Source: UBA10649 sp963700255 (GTDB lineage: Bacteria > Actinomycetota > Actinomycetes > S36-B12). From it: a stretch of 64,000 nt of DNA. Below the pieces are notes generated by a model. It was not told the origin of the DNA, did no database searches, and was given only the letters and a program-made list of their open reading frames with translations. Shown here piece by piece: positions 34,988-43,673 of the stretch (position 1 is its first letter; every line of letters starts with the position of its first letter). Made by a program: the position numbers and the translations under genes. Where the stretch lies: assembly GCA_963700255.1 (NCBI GenBank), contig CAVOWW010000020.1, positions 11,542 through 75,541 on the forward strand. Reading direction: 5' to 3'.

Positions 34988-35227
34988 GTGAAGACCACCA
35001 TTGACCTGCCGGACGATCTCGCCAACGAGGCCAAGCGCATCGCCGCCCAGACGGGCACGACTCTGCGCAGCCTCGTCGAGGCGGGCCTCCGCGCCGAGCT
35101 CGAGCGGCGCGCGCAACCGGCCACGTGGACGCCGCGCTCCGACCTCGCTTTCGGGTCCGGAGGGCTCACCCAGGCCGCACGAGCGATGACCTGGGCCGAG
35201 ATCCGCGAGGACTCGATGCAGCGGTGA
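34988..35227 (+). CDS. VapB-type antitoxin, ribbon-helix-helix (second pair)
   Basis: 79 residues: VKTTIDLPDDLANEAKRIAAQTGTTLRSLVEAGLRAELERR is a classic VapB DNA-binding domain, followed by a toxin-binding tail (SDLAFGSGGLTQAARAMTWAEIRE). The start is GTG 34988, where the ribbon begins. The stop overlaps the toxin GTG (GTGA). Probably represses its own promoter with the toxin. Confidence 0.82.
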   Translation: MKTTIDLPDDLANEAKRIAAQTGTTLRSLVEAGLRAELERRAQPATWTPRSDLAFGSGGLTQAARAMTWAEIREDSMQR

Positions 35228-35659
35228 TCGCCCTCGACACCAACATCCTCGTCTACGCCGCACAGGGCCGACCTGCCGTGGCACGAGCAGGCGATCACCG
35301 TCATGGACGCGGCGCTGTCGGGGTCCGAGGATGTTGCCCTGTGCTGGTCCGTCCTTCACGAGTTCCTGGCGGTCGTCACCAACGCCCGCGCATTCGTCGA
35401 GGCGACTCCGCCGCAGATCGCGTTCGACCAGGCCGAGCACTGGATGGCGAGCCCTCGGGCCGTGCTGCTCACGGAGACACGTCAGCACCTCGTCACGCTG
35501 CGACGCCTGGTCGAGCGCGGACGTGTCGCCGGGGGTTCACTTCACGACGCGAGGATCGCTGCCACCTGTCTCGACCATGGCATCCGCGAGCTGTGGACCG
35601 CCGATCGAGACTTCACGCGGTTCCCCGAGCTGTCGGTCCGCAACCCCCTGATCGCCTGA
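35224..35659 (+). CDS. VapC-type PIN-domain toxin with one apparent frameshift
   Basis: Begins VIALDTNILVYAAQ, with the first active-site aspartate, then shifts. Removing one G near 35270 continues as ADLPWHEQAITVMDAALSG, and the rest of the PIN domain (WSVLHEFLAVVTNARAF, GGSLHDARIAATCLDHGI, LWTADRDFTRFPEL) supplies the other acidic residues. The corrected protein is 144 residues. A base error is the simplest reading; a truncated toxin with an intact antitoxin is the alternative. Confidence 0.75.
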
Positions 35660-35660
35660 G

Positions 35661-36953
35661 TCAGCGCGTGCGGCGGCGACGGCGGTTGGGCTGGCCGGCG
35701 GGCCGCGCCGTGCGAGGCGCCTGCGCGACGGGTGCCGCCACCGGAGCGGGCGTCACATGGGCAGCCTGCTCGCCGCGGAGCTTCGCCACCTCGACGCTGC
35801 CCGGCTGGACACGAGTGAACGTGGGGCTGATCCCGGCCTGACGGGTCAGGGCGGTGACATCGCGGGACTGGTCCGCCGTGGCGATCGTCACGACGATCCC
35901 CGCTGCGCCTGCGCGCGCGGTTCTGCCCGAACGGTGCAGGTAGGCCTTGTGCTCCGCCGGCGGGTCGACGTGCACCACGAGTGCGACCTCGTCCACGTGG
36001 ATTCCGCGCGCAGCGATGTCGGTTGCCACCAGGACACGGCTGGTGCCATCGGTGAAGGAGGCCAGGTTGCGCTCGCGTGCACTCTGGCTCAGGTTGCCGT
36101 GCAGGTCGACCGCCGGGATCCCGGACTCGGTCAGCTGCTTGGCCAGCTTCTTCGCCTGATGCTTCGTCCGCATGAAGAGGACGGAGCGACCGCGGCCCGA
36201 AGCGAGGTCACGGACGATGGCGGCCTTGTCACCCGACGCGACGGTGAACACGTGATGGACCATGTCCGTCGAGCGCGTCTCGACCGGGTCGACCTGATGG
36301 GTGACGGGGTTCGACAGGTAGCGCTTGACGAGCACGTCGACGCCGCGGTCCAGCGTCGCCGAGAACAGCAGCCGCTGGCCCACCTTCGGGGTCCGGTCCA
36401 TGAGGCGACGCACGCCCGGCAGGAAGCCGAGGTCGGCCATGTGGTCGGCCTCGTCGAGGACGGTGATCTCGACGCTGCCGAGGTCGCAGTGACCCTGGCC
36501 GACGAGATCCTCTAGGCGACCCGGGCAGGCGATGACGATGTCGGTGCCGGCACGCAGCGCGCGCACCTGCGGGTTCTGGCCCACCCCGCCGAAGATCGTC
36601 ATGACGGTGAGGCCAGCGGTACGGGCCAGCGGCTCGACGACCGCGAGGACCTGGTTGGCCAGCTCGCGGGTCGGGACGAGGACGAGGCCGCGCGGCTTCA
36701 TCGGCCGCGTCGACGTGCCGGACGCGGCGAGGCGCGTCACGAGGGGGAGGGCGAACGCCAGCGTCTTGCCGGAGCCGGTGCGGCCACGGCCGAGGACGTC
36801 ACGGCCCGAGAGGCTGTCAGGAAGGGTCGCGGTCTGGATGGGGAACGGGTCGATGATCCCGTCGCGGCCGAGCAGGTCGGCCAGCGCAGCAGGGACGCCG
36901 AGGTCGGTGAAGGAGTGAGCGGACGTGGATGAGCTGGTTGGTGCAGATGACAC
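35661..36953 (-). CDS. DEAD-box ATP-dependent RNA helicase (RhlE/DeaD type)
   Basis: 430 residues. All core motifs are visible: Q-motif FTDLGVPAALADLLGRDGIIDPFPIQ, motif I GRTGSGKT, Ia PTRELANQ, motif II VLDEADHM, III SATLD, and domain 2 with ATDIAARGIHVD and HRSGRTARAG. A short basic tail rich in Arg and Pro follows. It unwinds RNA, probably in ribosome assembly or cold adaptation. The start is GTG 36953. A 216-base gap to the next upstream gene could hold a leader; it is annotated separately. Confidence 0.92.
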   Translation of the reverse strand: MSSAPTSSSTSAHSFTDLGVPAALADLLGRDGIIDPFPIQTATLPDSLSGRDVLGRGRTGSGKTLAFALPLVTRLAASGTSTRPMKPRGLVLVPTRELANQVLAVVEPLARTAGLTVMTIFGGVGQNPQVRALRAGTDIVIACPGRLEDLVGQGHCDLGSVEITVLDEADHMADLGFLPGVRRLMDRTPKVGQRLLFSATLDRGVDVLVKRYLSNPVTHQVDPVETRSTDMVHHVFTVASGDKAAIVRDLASGRGRSVLFMRTKHQAKKLAKQLTESGIPAVDLHGNLSQSARERNLASFTDGTSRVLVATDIAARGIHVDEVALVVHVDPPAEHKAYLHRSGRTARAGAAGIVVTIATADQSRDVTALTRQAGISPTFTRVQPGSVEVAKLRGEQAAHVTPAPVAAPVAQAPRTARPAGQPNRRRRRTR

Positions 36954-37169
36954 GAAGGAATCCTCAGATCAGGGATAGCGAGATCCACCTGGACCTCGCA
37001 CGCGAAGACGCTCTTCACGCGAGATGCTCGCATGGCCGCGGGATTGCGACTGGAGCGGAACGACGCACACGCTCAAGCGGTGCAGTCGAGACACTCGAGT
37101 ATGGCATGCAAAGCCTTGCATCCCGAAATCCGTGAGGCGATCACGGGTAGGACGCGGGGCAGCGGGCTC
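36954..37169 (-). other. Non-coding interval upstream of the DEAD-box helicase
   Basis: 216 bases with no plausible gene on either strand. It contains a small inverted repeat (ATGCAAAGCCTTGCAT, about 37108-37123) that could end the hemerythrin transcript or sit in the helicase leader. DEAD-box genes linked to cold shock often have long leaders, but no CspA-like element was recognised. Confidence 0.4.
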
Positions 37170-37823
37170 CTAGTAGTCGGCGAGCCGAGCCGCGTAGGCG
37201 GCGTAGGCCGGACGGCCGAACTGATCGAAGCCGGCACGTGCCTCGGCCGGCATGCCGTTGAGGATCGCCTCGCCCCGATCCGCCGAGGTGTTGGCGAGGA
37301 TGAGGCCGAGTCCGACGGCCAGCTGCTCGGGGGTCAGCGCGGCCCGCGAATGCGCACCGACCGCCGCGTACTCCTCCTGCGTGAGGTCGCGCGAGATCAG
37401 TGGAACGACCTGCTGCTCCTCCATGGCGAGGTGATGAAGAAGTTCCTTCTCGAGCATGATGAGCGTCGTGTGAAGCGAGGACCGTTCGAGAACCCCTGGG
37501 CTGGCCATCCACACCTGGGCCTGCTCCTGCGCCGAGTCGACCAGCGCCGTCATCGCCTCGTGCTGCCCCACCATGTCGCCAACGAGGGCGGCATGCTCTG
37601 GCGACCGCTCCTCGAGCAGCGGCCACACGAGCTCATCCTCACCCTCATGATGGGCGTGGAGCATCGAGGTCATCAGGAGAACGTGGCCGCCGACGACAGC
37701 CGCACGATCGGCATTGCCCTCAGCCACCGCCTTGACCGTCAGCGGCAGCTTGGCGAACTCGTGGCGCAGGCAGTCGTGGATCGCGTACATCTCGGTCATG
37801 TCGGTCTGGTTGTCGACGGGCAC
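37170..37823 (-). CDS. Hemerythrin HHE-domain protein
   Basis: 217 residues forming a di-iron four-helix bundle. The HxxxE-type ligands are in MLHAHHEGEDELVWPLLEER, with a further histidine in DMVGQHEAMTALV and HLAMEEQQVVPLIS in the second half. This subgroup in actinobacteria is proposed to bind oxygen or nitric oxide; the role here is unknown. The annotated ATG 37823 gives MPVDNQTDMTEMYAIHD; ATG 37799 is nearly as good. No operon partner. Confidence 0.85.
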   Translation of the reverse strand: MPVDNQTDMTEMYAIHDCLRHEFAKLPLTVKAVAEGNADRAAVVGGHVLLMTSMLHAHHEGEDELVWPLLEERSPEHAALVGDMVGQHEAMTALVDSAQEQAQVWMASPGVLERSSLHTTLIMLEKELLHHLAMEEQQVVPLISRDLTQEEYAAVGAHSRAALTPEQLAVGLGLILANTSADRGEAILNGMPAEARAGFDQFGRPAYAAYAARLADY

Positions 37824-37920
37824 GGTGACTCCTACGGCAGATGGCGTGATGCTGCGATTGTGCAGCCAATAATGCCGCTGATGGCGCGAATCGCCGAGAT
37901 GGGGGCGCGCGCGTCGTGCG

Positions 37921-38787
37921 TCAGGTGCGCTTGAGCCGCGCCCGGCGCGGCACCTGACCGAATCTGCCGGAGTGGAAGTCCCGGTAGGCCCGCTCGATCT
38001 CGGCGCGCGAGTTCATGACGAACGGGCCGCCCATGACGACGGGCTCCCGCAGTGGCGTGCCGCTGTACGCGAGCACCCGCGCTGGCCGGTCGCTGCCGAG
38101 CGCGCTCACGTGCAGGCTGCTTGTTCCTCCACCCACCGGATCCGACCATGCGACCTGTCCCTCGCGCACCCGGCGCTTCCCGATGATGACGTCACCGTCG
38201 AGCACATAGAGGAAGGCTCGATGTGCGGCTGGGATCGCATAGTCGACCGAGGCACCGGGCTCCACCGTGAGGATCGCTCCCTGGATCGGGTGCTGGTTGC
38301 GCGCAGGGCCGGCGACACCCGCCACCGTGCCGGAGACCACGTCGACCTGCGCGCCGGGCGTCGTCGCGATCGGTCGTGACGACGCCCGGAGGTCCTGGTA
38401 CCCGGTCTCGACCATCTTCCGGCGGGCAGGCAGGTTCACCCACAGCTGGAGCGTGTGCGCATGCTCGTTGCGGAAGGCCAGCTCGCGGTGGATGATCCCG
38501 CGGCCCGCCGTCATCCACTGGACGTCGCCAGGCAGCAGCGCACCTGCGTTGCCTGCGTTGTCGCCGTGCTCGAGGACGCCGTCGAGGACCATCGTCACGG
38601 TCTCGATGCCGCGATGCGGATGCCACTCGAAGCCGGGCTCCGAGAACCAGTCCTCCGCCAGGGCGAGGAACGGATCGGTCGCCTTCGGGTCGCGCGGAGT
38701 GATGATGATCGCCTTGTCGTCGACCTGCGCGTCCGGCCCGAGCCGGACCTTGTCCTCCACGCGGGCGACGACGCGGGCGGGGCTCAC
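37921..38787 (-). CDS. Pirin-family cupin protein
   Basis: 288 residues with the bicupin pirin fold. The N-terminal metal ligands lie in FEWHPHRGIETVTMVLDGVLEHGD (HxH, then H and E), followed by GDVQWMTAGRGIIHRE, the pirin signature. The C-terminal half (EPGASVDYAIPAAHRAFLYVLDGDV) is the second barrel. Some pirins show quercetin 2,3-dioxygenase activity or modulate transcription factors; the function here is unproven. It overlaps the LytR_C gene by 4 bp. Confidence 0.92.
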   Translation of the reverse strand: MSPARVVARVEDKVRLGPDAQVDDKAIIITPRDPKATDPFLALAEDWFSEPGFEWHPHRGIETVTMVLDGVLEHGDNAGNAGALLPGDVQWMTAGRGIIHRELAFRNEHAHTLQLWVNLPARRKMVETGYQDLRASSRPIATTPGAQVDVVSGTVAGVAGPARNQHPIQGAILTVEPGASVDYAIPAAHRAFLYVLDGDVIIGKRRVREGQVAWSDPVGGGTSSLHVSALGSDRPARVLAYSGTPLREPVVMGGPFVMNSRAEIERAYRDFHSGRFGQVPRRARLKRT

Positions 38788-39407
38788 GGGGTCGCAGAGG
38801 GCGATGCTGCCGGCGTCGCGTCAGCGGCCGGGCTCGGACAGCCCGGTCCGCTGGCGACCGGCGACGGCGAGGCCAGCTGCGCGGCCACCTCGGGCTGGGG
38901 CGCGAGCCCCGTGAAGCCCGTGCCGGTGGCGAGGTCCACGGCGCGGCCCTTGCGGTCGAGCTCCACGAGCTCGGCGCCGGGCACGTAGAGGACGAGGAGC
39001 TGGGCCTCCTCAGCGCCCTTGGGCCCGAACCGGATCTCACCGACCCCAGGAAGCGCCTTGCCGACGGGGTCGTTGGCGACCTCGCCCACCCGGAACCCCC
39101 GGTCCTCCAGCTCATTGGCTGTCTTGCTGGCCAGGCCGGACGTCGCCGTCGCGTTGTAGACGTTCACCTTGACCTTGGCCGGCTTGGGGAGCAGCTCGGC
39201 CTGCGTCACCTGTGTCGTCACGCACGGGGTCGGCGTGGCGTCGGCTGCATCGGGTGCGGCCGCGTCCGACGAGCCGCGCACGAGGCTGACGACCCCGAAC
39301 CCGATCCCGATCACGACGAGCACGCCCACGGCGACGAGCAGCCCGACCAGCCAGGTGGGCCGCCCCGGCCGCTGTCGCCGGATCGGGCTCTCCCTCAGTG
39401 ACGTCAT
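38784..39407 (-). CDS. Membrane-anchored LytR_C-domain protein
   Basis: 207 residues: a single N-terminal helix (LVGLLVAVGVLVVIGIGFGVV) after a basic stretch, then an extracellular LytR C-terminal domain (VKVNVYNATATSGLASKTANELEDRGFRVGEVANDP). The tail is low-complexity Ala/Pro/Ser. This domain usually follows a LytR-CpsA-Psr ligase domain, but here it stands alone, as in several actinobacterial envelope proteins. Overlaps pirin and tadA by 4 bp each (ATGA), so the three are co-translated. Confidence 0.82.
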   Translation of the reverse strand: MTSLRESPIRRQRPGRPTWLVGLLVAVGVLVVIGIGFGVVSLVRGSSDAAAPDAADATPTPCVTTQVTQAELLPKPAKVKVNVYNATATSGLASKTANELEDRGFRVGEVANDPVGKALPGVGEIRFGPKGAEEAQLLVLYVPGAELVELDRKGRAVDLATGTGFTGLAPQPEVAAQLASPSPVASGPGCPSPAADATPAASPSATP

Positions 39408-39877
39408 CGTTCCTCCGGCACGGGCCGCTTGGCGGACATGAACTCGCTCACCATCGCACCACACTCATCGGCCATCAGCCCGCCGATCACCTCCGCACGA
39501 TGGTTGAGTCGTCGATCGCGCACGAGGTCCCACCGCGAGCCGGCGGCGCCGTACTCGCCGTTCCAGGCTCCGAAGACCAGTCGCTGCAGACGTGCCATGA
39601 CCACCGCCCCGGCGCACATCGGGCACGGCTCCATCGTCACCACCAGGGTGCAGTCGTCCAGCCGCCAGCGCCCCAGAGCCCGCGCGGCCTCCCGGAGCAC
39701 GAGCACCTCGGCATGGGCCGTCGGGTCGTGGTCGCCCTCGCGCCGATTGTGGGCCCGGGCGATGACGTTGCCACCCTCATCGAGGACCACTGCGCCGATA
39801 GGTATCTCCCCGGCCTCGGCGCCCGCTCGCGCCTCGTCGAGCGCGACGCTCATAGCCTCGGCGTGCGTGAGGCTCAT
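39404..39877 (-). CDS. tadA: tRNA-specific adenosine deaminase TadA
   Basis: Deaminates A34 to inosine in the anticodon of tRNA-Arg(ACG), letting it read CGU, CGC and CGA. The 157-residue protein has the zinc motifs TAHAEVLVLREAAR and MEPCPMCAGAVV, with the catalytic glutamate of HAE, plus the tRNA-binding tail. Its substrate tRNA gene is in this same window at 58891-58963. Transcribed with LytR_C and pirin by 4-bp overlaps; the TadA-associated gene lies 25 bp upstream. Confidence 0.95.
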   Translation of the reverse strand: MSLTHAEAMSVALDEARAGAEAGEIPIGAVVLDEGGNVIARAHNRREGDHDPTAHAEVLVLREAARALGRWRLDDCTLVVTMEPCPMCAGAVVMARLQRLVFGAWNGEYGAAGSRWDLVRDRRLNHRAEVIGGLMADECGAMVSEFMSAKRPVPEER

Positions 39878-39902
39878 GGACTGGCCTCGGCGTGCGTGCG
39901 GC

Positions 39903-40394
39903 TCATCGTCCGCGAAGCGTCGCGGCGAGCTCCTTCGCGAACCCCAGGCGCTTGGCGATGGCGCGGACCTGATCGTCGGGGTAGAGCTCCTCGTCCTGGC
40001 AGATCATGATCAGCTCGGCGCCGTCGAGGCCGAAGTCGATGCACAGCGACACGTCGCCGGCTGCCTCGAACTCCTCGATGTCGTCCTCGTCCCACTCGAG
40101 CCCGATCAGGTCGGCTGCCTCCTGGGCGAGCGACCAGTCGAGCAGCGCGGCCGCGTCGCTGATCATCAGCCGGACGCCATCGCGCACCGTGTGGGCCAGG
40201 ATGAAGAACTCGTCGGCGATGCTCACGACACCGAAGACACCGCCCTCGCCGGGGAGCTGCCGCAGGGAGGCGACGAAGCCCTCAGCCGTGACGACCGCGT
40301 GCGGGGGCAGCGAGACGACCGTCCAACGGCCCTCCTCGCGGTAGGCCGCGACCGCGAAGTCGACGACGTCTGCCGTTACCTCGTCAGCGCTCAC
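39903..40394 (-). CDS. tRNA adenosine deaminase-associated protein
   Basis: 163 acidic residues (FAVAAYREEGRWTVVSLPPHAV, LEWDEDDIEEFEAAGD). This family is found next to tadA in actinobacteria and is named only for that. It has no recognisable enzyme motif. The gene lies just upstream of tadA on the same strand, 25 bp apart, and is divergent from upp. Confidence 0.87.
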   Translation of the reverse strand: MSADEVTADVVDFAVAAYREEGRWTVVSLPPHAVVTAEGFVASLRQLPGEGGVFGVVSIADEFFILAHTVRDGVRLMISDAAALLDWSLAQEAADLIGLEWDEDDIEEFEAAGDVSLCIDFGLDGAELIMICQDEELYPDDQVRAIAKRLGFAKELAATLRGR

Positions 40395-40452
40395 ACGTGC
40401 ATCGTGTCATGCACCGCGCCTCGACGTGGGCCAGACCACTACTCTCGGCGCC

Positions 40453-41094
40453 ATGCGCACCCTCGTGATCGACCATCCCCTCGTGGCCCACAAGCTCACC
40501 CGCCTGCGTCGTGAGGAGACCTCGTCGGCCACGTTCCGCCTGCTGGCGGAGGAGCTGGTGACGCTGCTCGCCTACGAGGCCACCGACGCCCTCCGTGTGC
40601 GGCCCGTCGAGATCACGACCCCCGTCGCCACCACGATGGGCGTGGAGCTGGCCGACCCCAAGCCGATCGTGGTCCCCATCCTTCGGGCCGGCCTCGGCAT
40701 GCTGAACGGGATGATGAAGCTGATGCCGACGGCGGAGGTGGGCTTCCTAGGCATGGTGCGTGACGAGACGTCGCTGCTGGCGACGACCTACGCCGACCGC
40801 CTCCCGCACAACCTCGACGACCGTCAGGTCTTCGTGCTCGATCCCATGCTGGCCACGGGCGGCACGCTCGTGGCCGCCATCGACCTGCTGCTCGATCGCG
40901 GGGCCCGTGACGTCACCGCGATCTGCCTGCTCGCCGCTCCCGAGGGCCTCAAGCACATGGAGGAGGCGTTCGCCGGTCGCGACGCCGAGGTCACCGTCGT
41001 GACCGCGTCCCTGGACGAGCGCCTGAACGAGAAGGGCTACATCGTCCCCGGCCTCGGGGACGCCGGCGACCGCCTGTACGGCGTAGCCGAGTAG
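40453..41094 (+). CDS. upp: Uracil phosphoribosyltransferase
   Basis: Makes UMP from uracil and PRPP (pyrimidine salvage, cytoplasm). 213 residues, beginning MRTLVIDHPLVAHKLTRLRREETSSATFR. It has the PRPP-binding loop VFVLDPMLATGGTLVAAI and the uracil-binding C-terminal end GYIVPGLGDAGDRLYG. Length and motifs are those of the standard enzyme. The S66 peptidase follows 2 bp later. Confidence 0.96.
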   Translation: MRTLVIDHPLVAHKLTRLRREETSSATFRLLAEELVTLLAYEATDALRVRPVEITTPVATTMGVELADPKPIVVPILRAGLGMLNGMMKLMPTAEVGFLGMVRDETSLLATTYADRLPHNLDDRQVFVLDPMLATGGTLVAAIDLLLDRGARDVTAICLLAAPEGLKHMEEAFAGRDAEVTVVTASLDERLNEKGYIVPGLGDAGDRLYGVAE

Positions 41095-41096
41095 GC

Positions 41097-42146
41097 ATGG
41101 CGCGCCCGCCCCTCGCCATGCCGGCGAAGAGCCGACCGGGCGACGGGGTGTCGGTGGTCTCGCCCTCCTGGGGAGGGCCCGGGGTCTTTCCCGACGTGCA
41201 TGAGCGCGGCATGCGGGTTCTTCGTGACGAGCTCGGGCTCGTCCCCGTCGAGTACCCGACCACGCGACGGTCCGACGCCTCCCCACAGGAGCGAGCGGCC
41301 GATCTCATGGCCGCGTTCATCGATCCCCGCACCACGGCGATCATGGCCACGATCGGCGGGGACGACCAGCTGACCGTGCTGCCGTACCTCGATGCCGACG
41401 TGGTTCGCGAGCATCCCAAGGCGTTCTTCGGCTACAGCGACAACACCAACCTGCTCAACTGGCTCTGGAACCAAGGGATCGTGGGCTACCACGGCGGCTC
41501 GACGATGGTCCATCTCGCCCGCCCCATGGCCGTGCATCCGGTCTCGCTCGCCTCCCTGCGCGCGGCGCTGTTCAGCCACGGCGAGGTGGAGATCACGCCC
41601 GTCCGGACGTTCACCGACGTGAACTGCGACTGGGCCGATCCGGCCACCCTCGATGCCGACCTGCCGCAGACCGAGGAACCGGGCTGGCACTGGCACAACG
41701 CCGACCGCGTCGTCGCGGGCCGCACCTGGGGCGGCAACCTGGAGATCCTCCACTGGAACCTCGCCGCGAACCGGTGGATCCGCCCGACCGAGGAGTACGC
41801 CGGCCTCGTCCTGGTGCTCGAGACGTCTGAGGAACTGCCGTCGGCGACGTCGGTCCTCCGCATGCTGCGCGACATGGGCGAGCGCGGCCTGCTGCAGCAG
41901 TTCCCGGCGCTCGTCGTCGCCAAGCCGAAGGCCTGGGCTCTGGACGCGCGCCTCGAGGAGGCTGCGCGAGCCGAGTTCCGCGCCGCGCAGCGCGACGCCG
42001 TTCTCCAGGTGCTGGCCGACTACCACCCCACGGCCATGGCCGTGTTCGGACCGGACTTCGGCCACACCGACCCGCAGTACGTCCTCCCATACGGAGGCCT
42101 GATGACCGTGGACGGTCCGGCCCGTCGGCTCACGGTCCACTACTAG
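41097..42146 (+). CDS. S66-family peptidase (LD-carboxypeptidase/MccF-like)
   Basis: 349 residues. The serine nucleophile is S114 in FGYSDNTNLLNW, the glutamate lies in WGGNLEILHWNL and the histidine in PDFGHTDPQYVLPYGG, giving the S66 catalytic triad. LD-carboxypeptidases recycle murein tetrapeptides, while MccF relatives inactivate microcin-type peptidyl-nucleotides; the long loop region resembles the MccF subgroup. No signal peptide, so it acts in the cytoplasm. It starts 2 bp after the upp stop and is likely cotranscribed. Confidence 0.87.
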   Translation: MARPPLAMPAKSRPGDGVSVVSPSWGGPGVFPDVHERGMRVLRDELGLVPVEYPTTRRSDASPQERAADLMAAFIDPRTTAIMATIGGDDQLTVLPYLDADVVREHPKAFFGYSDNTNLLNWLWNQGIVGYHGGSTMVHLARPMAVHPVSLASLRAALFSHGEVEITPVRTFTDVNCDWADPATLDADLPQTEEPGWHWHNADRVVAGRTWGGNLEILHWNLAANRWIRPTEEYAGLVLVLETSEELPSATSVLRMLRDMGERGLLQQFPALVVAKPKAWALDARLEEAARAEFRAAQRDAVLQVLADYHPTAMAVFGPDFGHTDPQYVLPYGGLMTVDGPARRLTVHY

Positions 42147-42177
42147 CCCGCCGGCTTCGGGCGGCACCCCTGAGACT

Positions 42178-42230
42178 GGGAGATGTGAGCGAAACCGGGC
42201 CCGATCGGCCCGGTTTCGCTCACTTCTCCC
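42178..42230. terminator. Long bidirectional hairpin between the S66 peptidase and pntB
   Basis: A 17-bp perfect stem (42185-42201 with 42207-42223) with a 5-base loop is extended on both sides, past one T-T mismatch, by GGGAGA/TCTCCC. It lies between converging genes with no T-tract. Confidence 0.75.
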
Positions 42231-42248
42231 GCGTCGCGGGAGAAACGG

Positions 42249-43673
42249 CTACAGCGCCTTGAGGATGTCCTCGACCCGCGCCTTCGCATCACCGAACAGC
42301 ATCGAGGTGTTGTCGCGGAAGAACAGCGGGTTCTGCACTCCTGCGTAGCCCACCGCCATCGAGCGCTTGAAGACGATGACGTTCCTCGACTCCCACACGC
42401 GCAGCACCGGCATGCCGGCGATCGGCGAGGTCGGGTCGTCCTCCGCTGCCGGGTTGACGGTGTCGTTGGCACCGATGACGAGGACCACATCGGTGCTCGG
42501 GAAGTCATCGTTGATCTCGTCCATCTCGAGCACGATGTCGTACGGCACCTTCGCCTCGGCGAGGAGGACGTTCATGTGCCCCGGAAGGCGACCGGCGACG
42601 GGATGGATGCCGAAGCGGACGTTCACGCCCTTCTCCCGCAGGTGCCGGGTGAGCTCGGCCACGGGGTACTGCGCCTGCGCGACCGCCATGCCGTAGCCCG
42701 GCGTGATGATGACCGAGGAGGCCTCGCGCAGGAGGTCGGCAGTCTCCTCCGCGCTGATCTCGTGGTGCTCGCCGTAGTCGACGTCGCCCGAGGTGGGCGC
42801 CTCGATGCCGAATCCGCCGGCGATCACCGAGATGAACGAGCGGTTCATCGCCTCGCACATGATGTAGCTCAGGTACGCACCGGAGGACCCGACGAGGGCA
42901 CCCGTCACGATGAGGAGGTTGTTGCCGAGCAGGAAGCCGGACGCCGCTGCAGCCCAGCCGGAGTAGCTGTTCAGCATCGACACGACGACCGGCATGTCGC
43001 CGCCGCCGATGGACGCCACCAGGTGCCAGCCGAGCAGGAGGGCGAGGACGGTGCCAGCGATGAGGATCCCGAGGCTCGGCGTGATGACGAACCACACGGT
43101 GAGCGCGACGAAGACCACCAGCGCGCCGATGTTGAGGGCGTTCTTCCCCGGCAGCATCATCGGCTTCGAGTCGATCCGTGCCGACAGCTTCAGGAACGCC
43201 ACGATCGAGCCGGTGAAGGTCACCGCGCCGATGAACACCCCGACGAGGACCTCGCCGTGGTGGATGCCGAGCAGGTCCGGCGAGATCTCCGTCTGCGCCG
43301 AGCCCTTGGCCTCGACGGTGTAGAAGGCCGCCCAGCCCACGAGCACGGCGGCCAGGCCGACGAAGCTGTGCAGCAGGGCGATGAGCTCGGGCATGCCGGT
43401 CATCTGCACGACCCGGGCCCGCCACAGCCCGATGACCGCACCGGCCACGACGGCCACCACCATCAAGGCGATGCCGATGGTTGTCATGCCTTCGCTGCCG
43501 TGGCCGCCGGAGACGGCGAGCGCGATGGTCGCGACGAGGGCGATCGCCATGCCGGCGATGCCGAACCAGATGCCCTGCTTCGCCGTCTCGTGCTTGGAGA
43601 GCCCGGCGAGGCTCATGATGAACAGGAGGGCGGCTACGAGGTACGCCGCGATCGCGATCGAGTCGATGGTCAT
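42249..43673 (-). CDS. pntB: NAD(P)+ transhydrogenase subunit beta
   Basis: 474 residues: an N-terminal membrane domain of around nine helices (IAAYLVAALLFIMSLAGLSKHETAKQG) and the C-terminal NADP(H)-binding domain III with VIITPGYGMAVAQAQYPVAELTRHLREKGVNVRFGIHPVAGRLPGHMNVLLAEA and VVLVIGANDTVNPAAEDDPTSPIAGMPVLRVWESRNVIVFKRSM. Couples proton entry to NADH-to-NADP hydride transfer. Overlaps pntA by 4 bp. Confidence 0.96.
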   Translation of the reverse strand: MTIDSIAIAAYLVAALLFIMSLAGLSKHETAKQGIWFGIAGMAIALVATIALAVSGGHGSEGMTTIGIALMVVAVVAGAVIGLWRARVVQMTGMPELIALLHSFVGLAAVLVGWAAFYTVEAKGSAQTEISPDLLGIHHGEVLVGVFIGAVTFTGSIVAFLKLSARIDSKPMMLPGKNALNIGALVVFVALTVWFVITPSLGILIAGTVLALLLGWHLVASIGGGDMPVVVSMLNSYSGWAAAASGFLLGNNLLIVTGALVGSSGAYLSYIMCEAMNRSFISVIAGGFGIEAPTSGDVDYGEHHEISAEETADLLREASSVIITPGYGMAVAQAQYPVAELTRHLREKGVNVRFGIHPVAGRLPGHMNVLLAEAKVPYDIVLEMDEINDDFPSTDVVLVIGANDTVNPAAEDDPTSPIAGMPVLRVWESRNVIVFKRSMAVGYAGVQNPLFFRDNTSMLFGDAKARVEDILKAL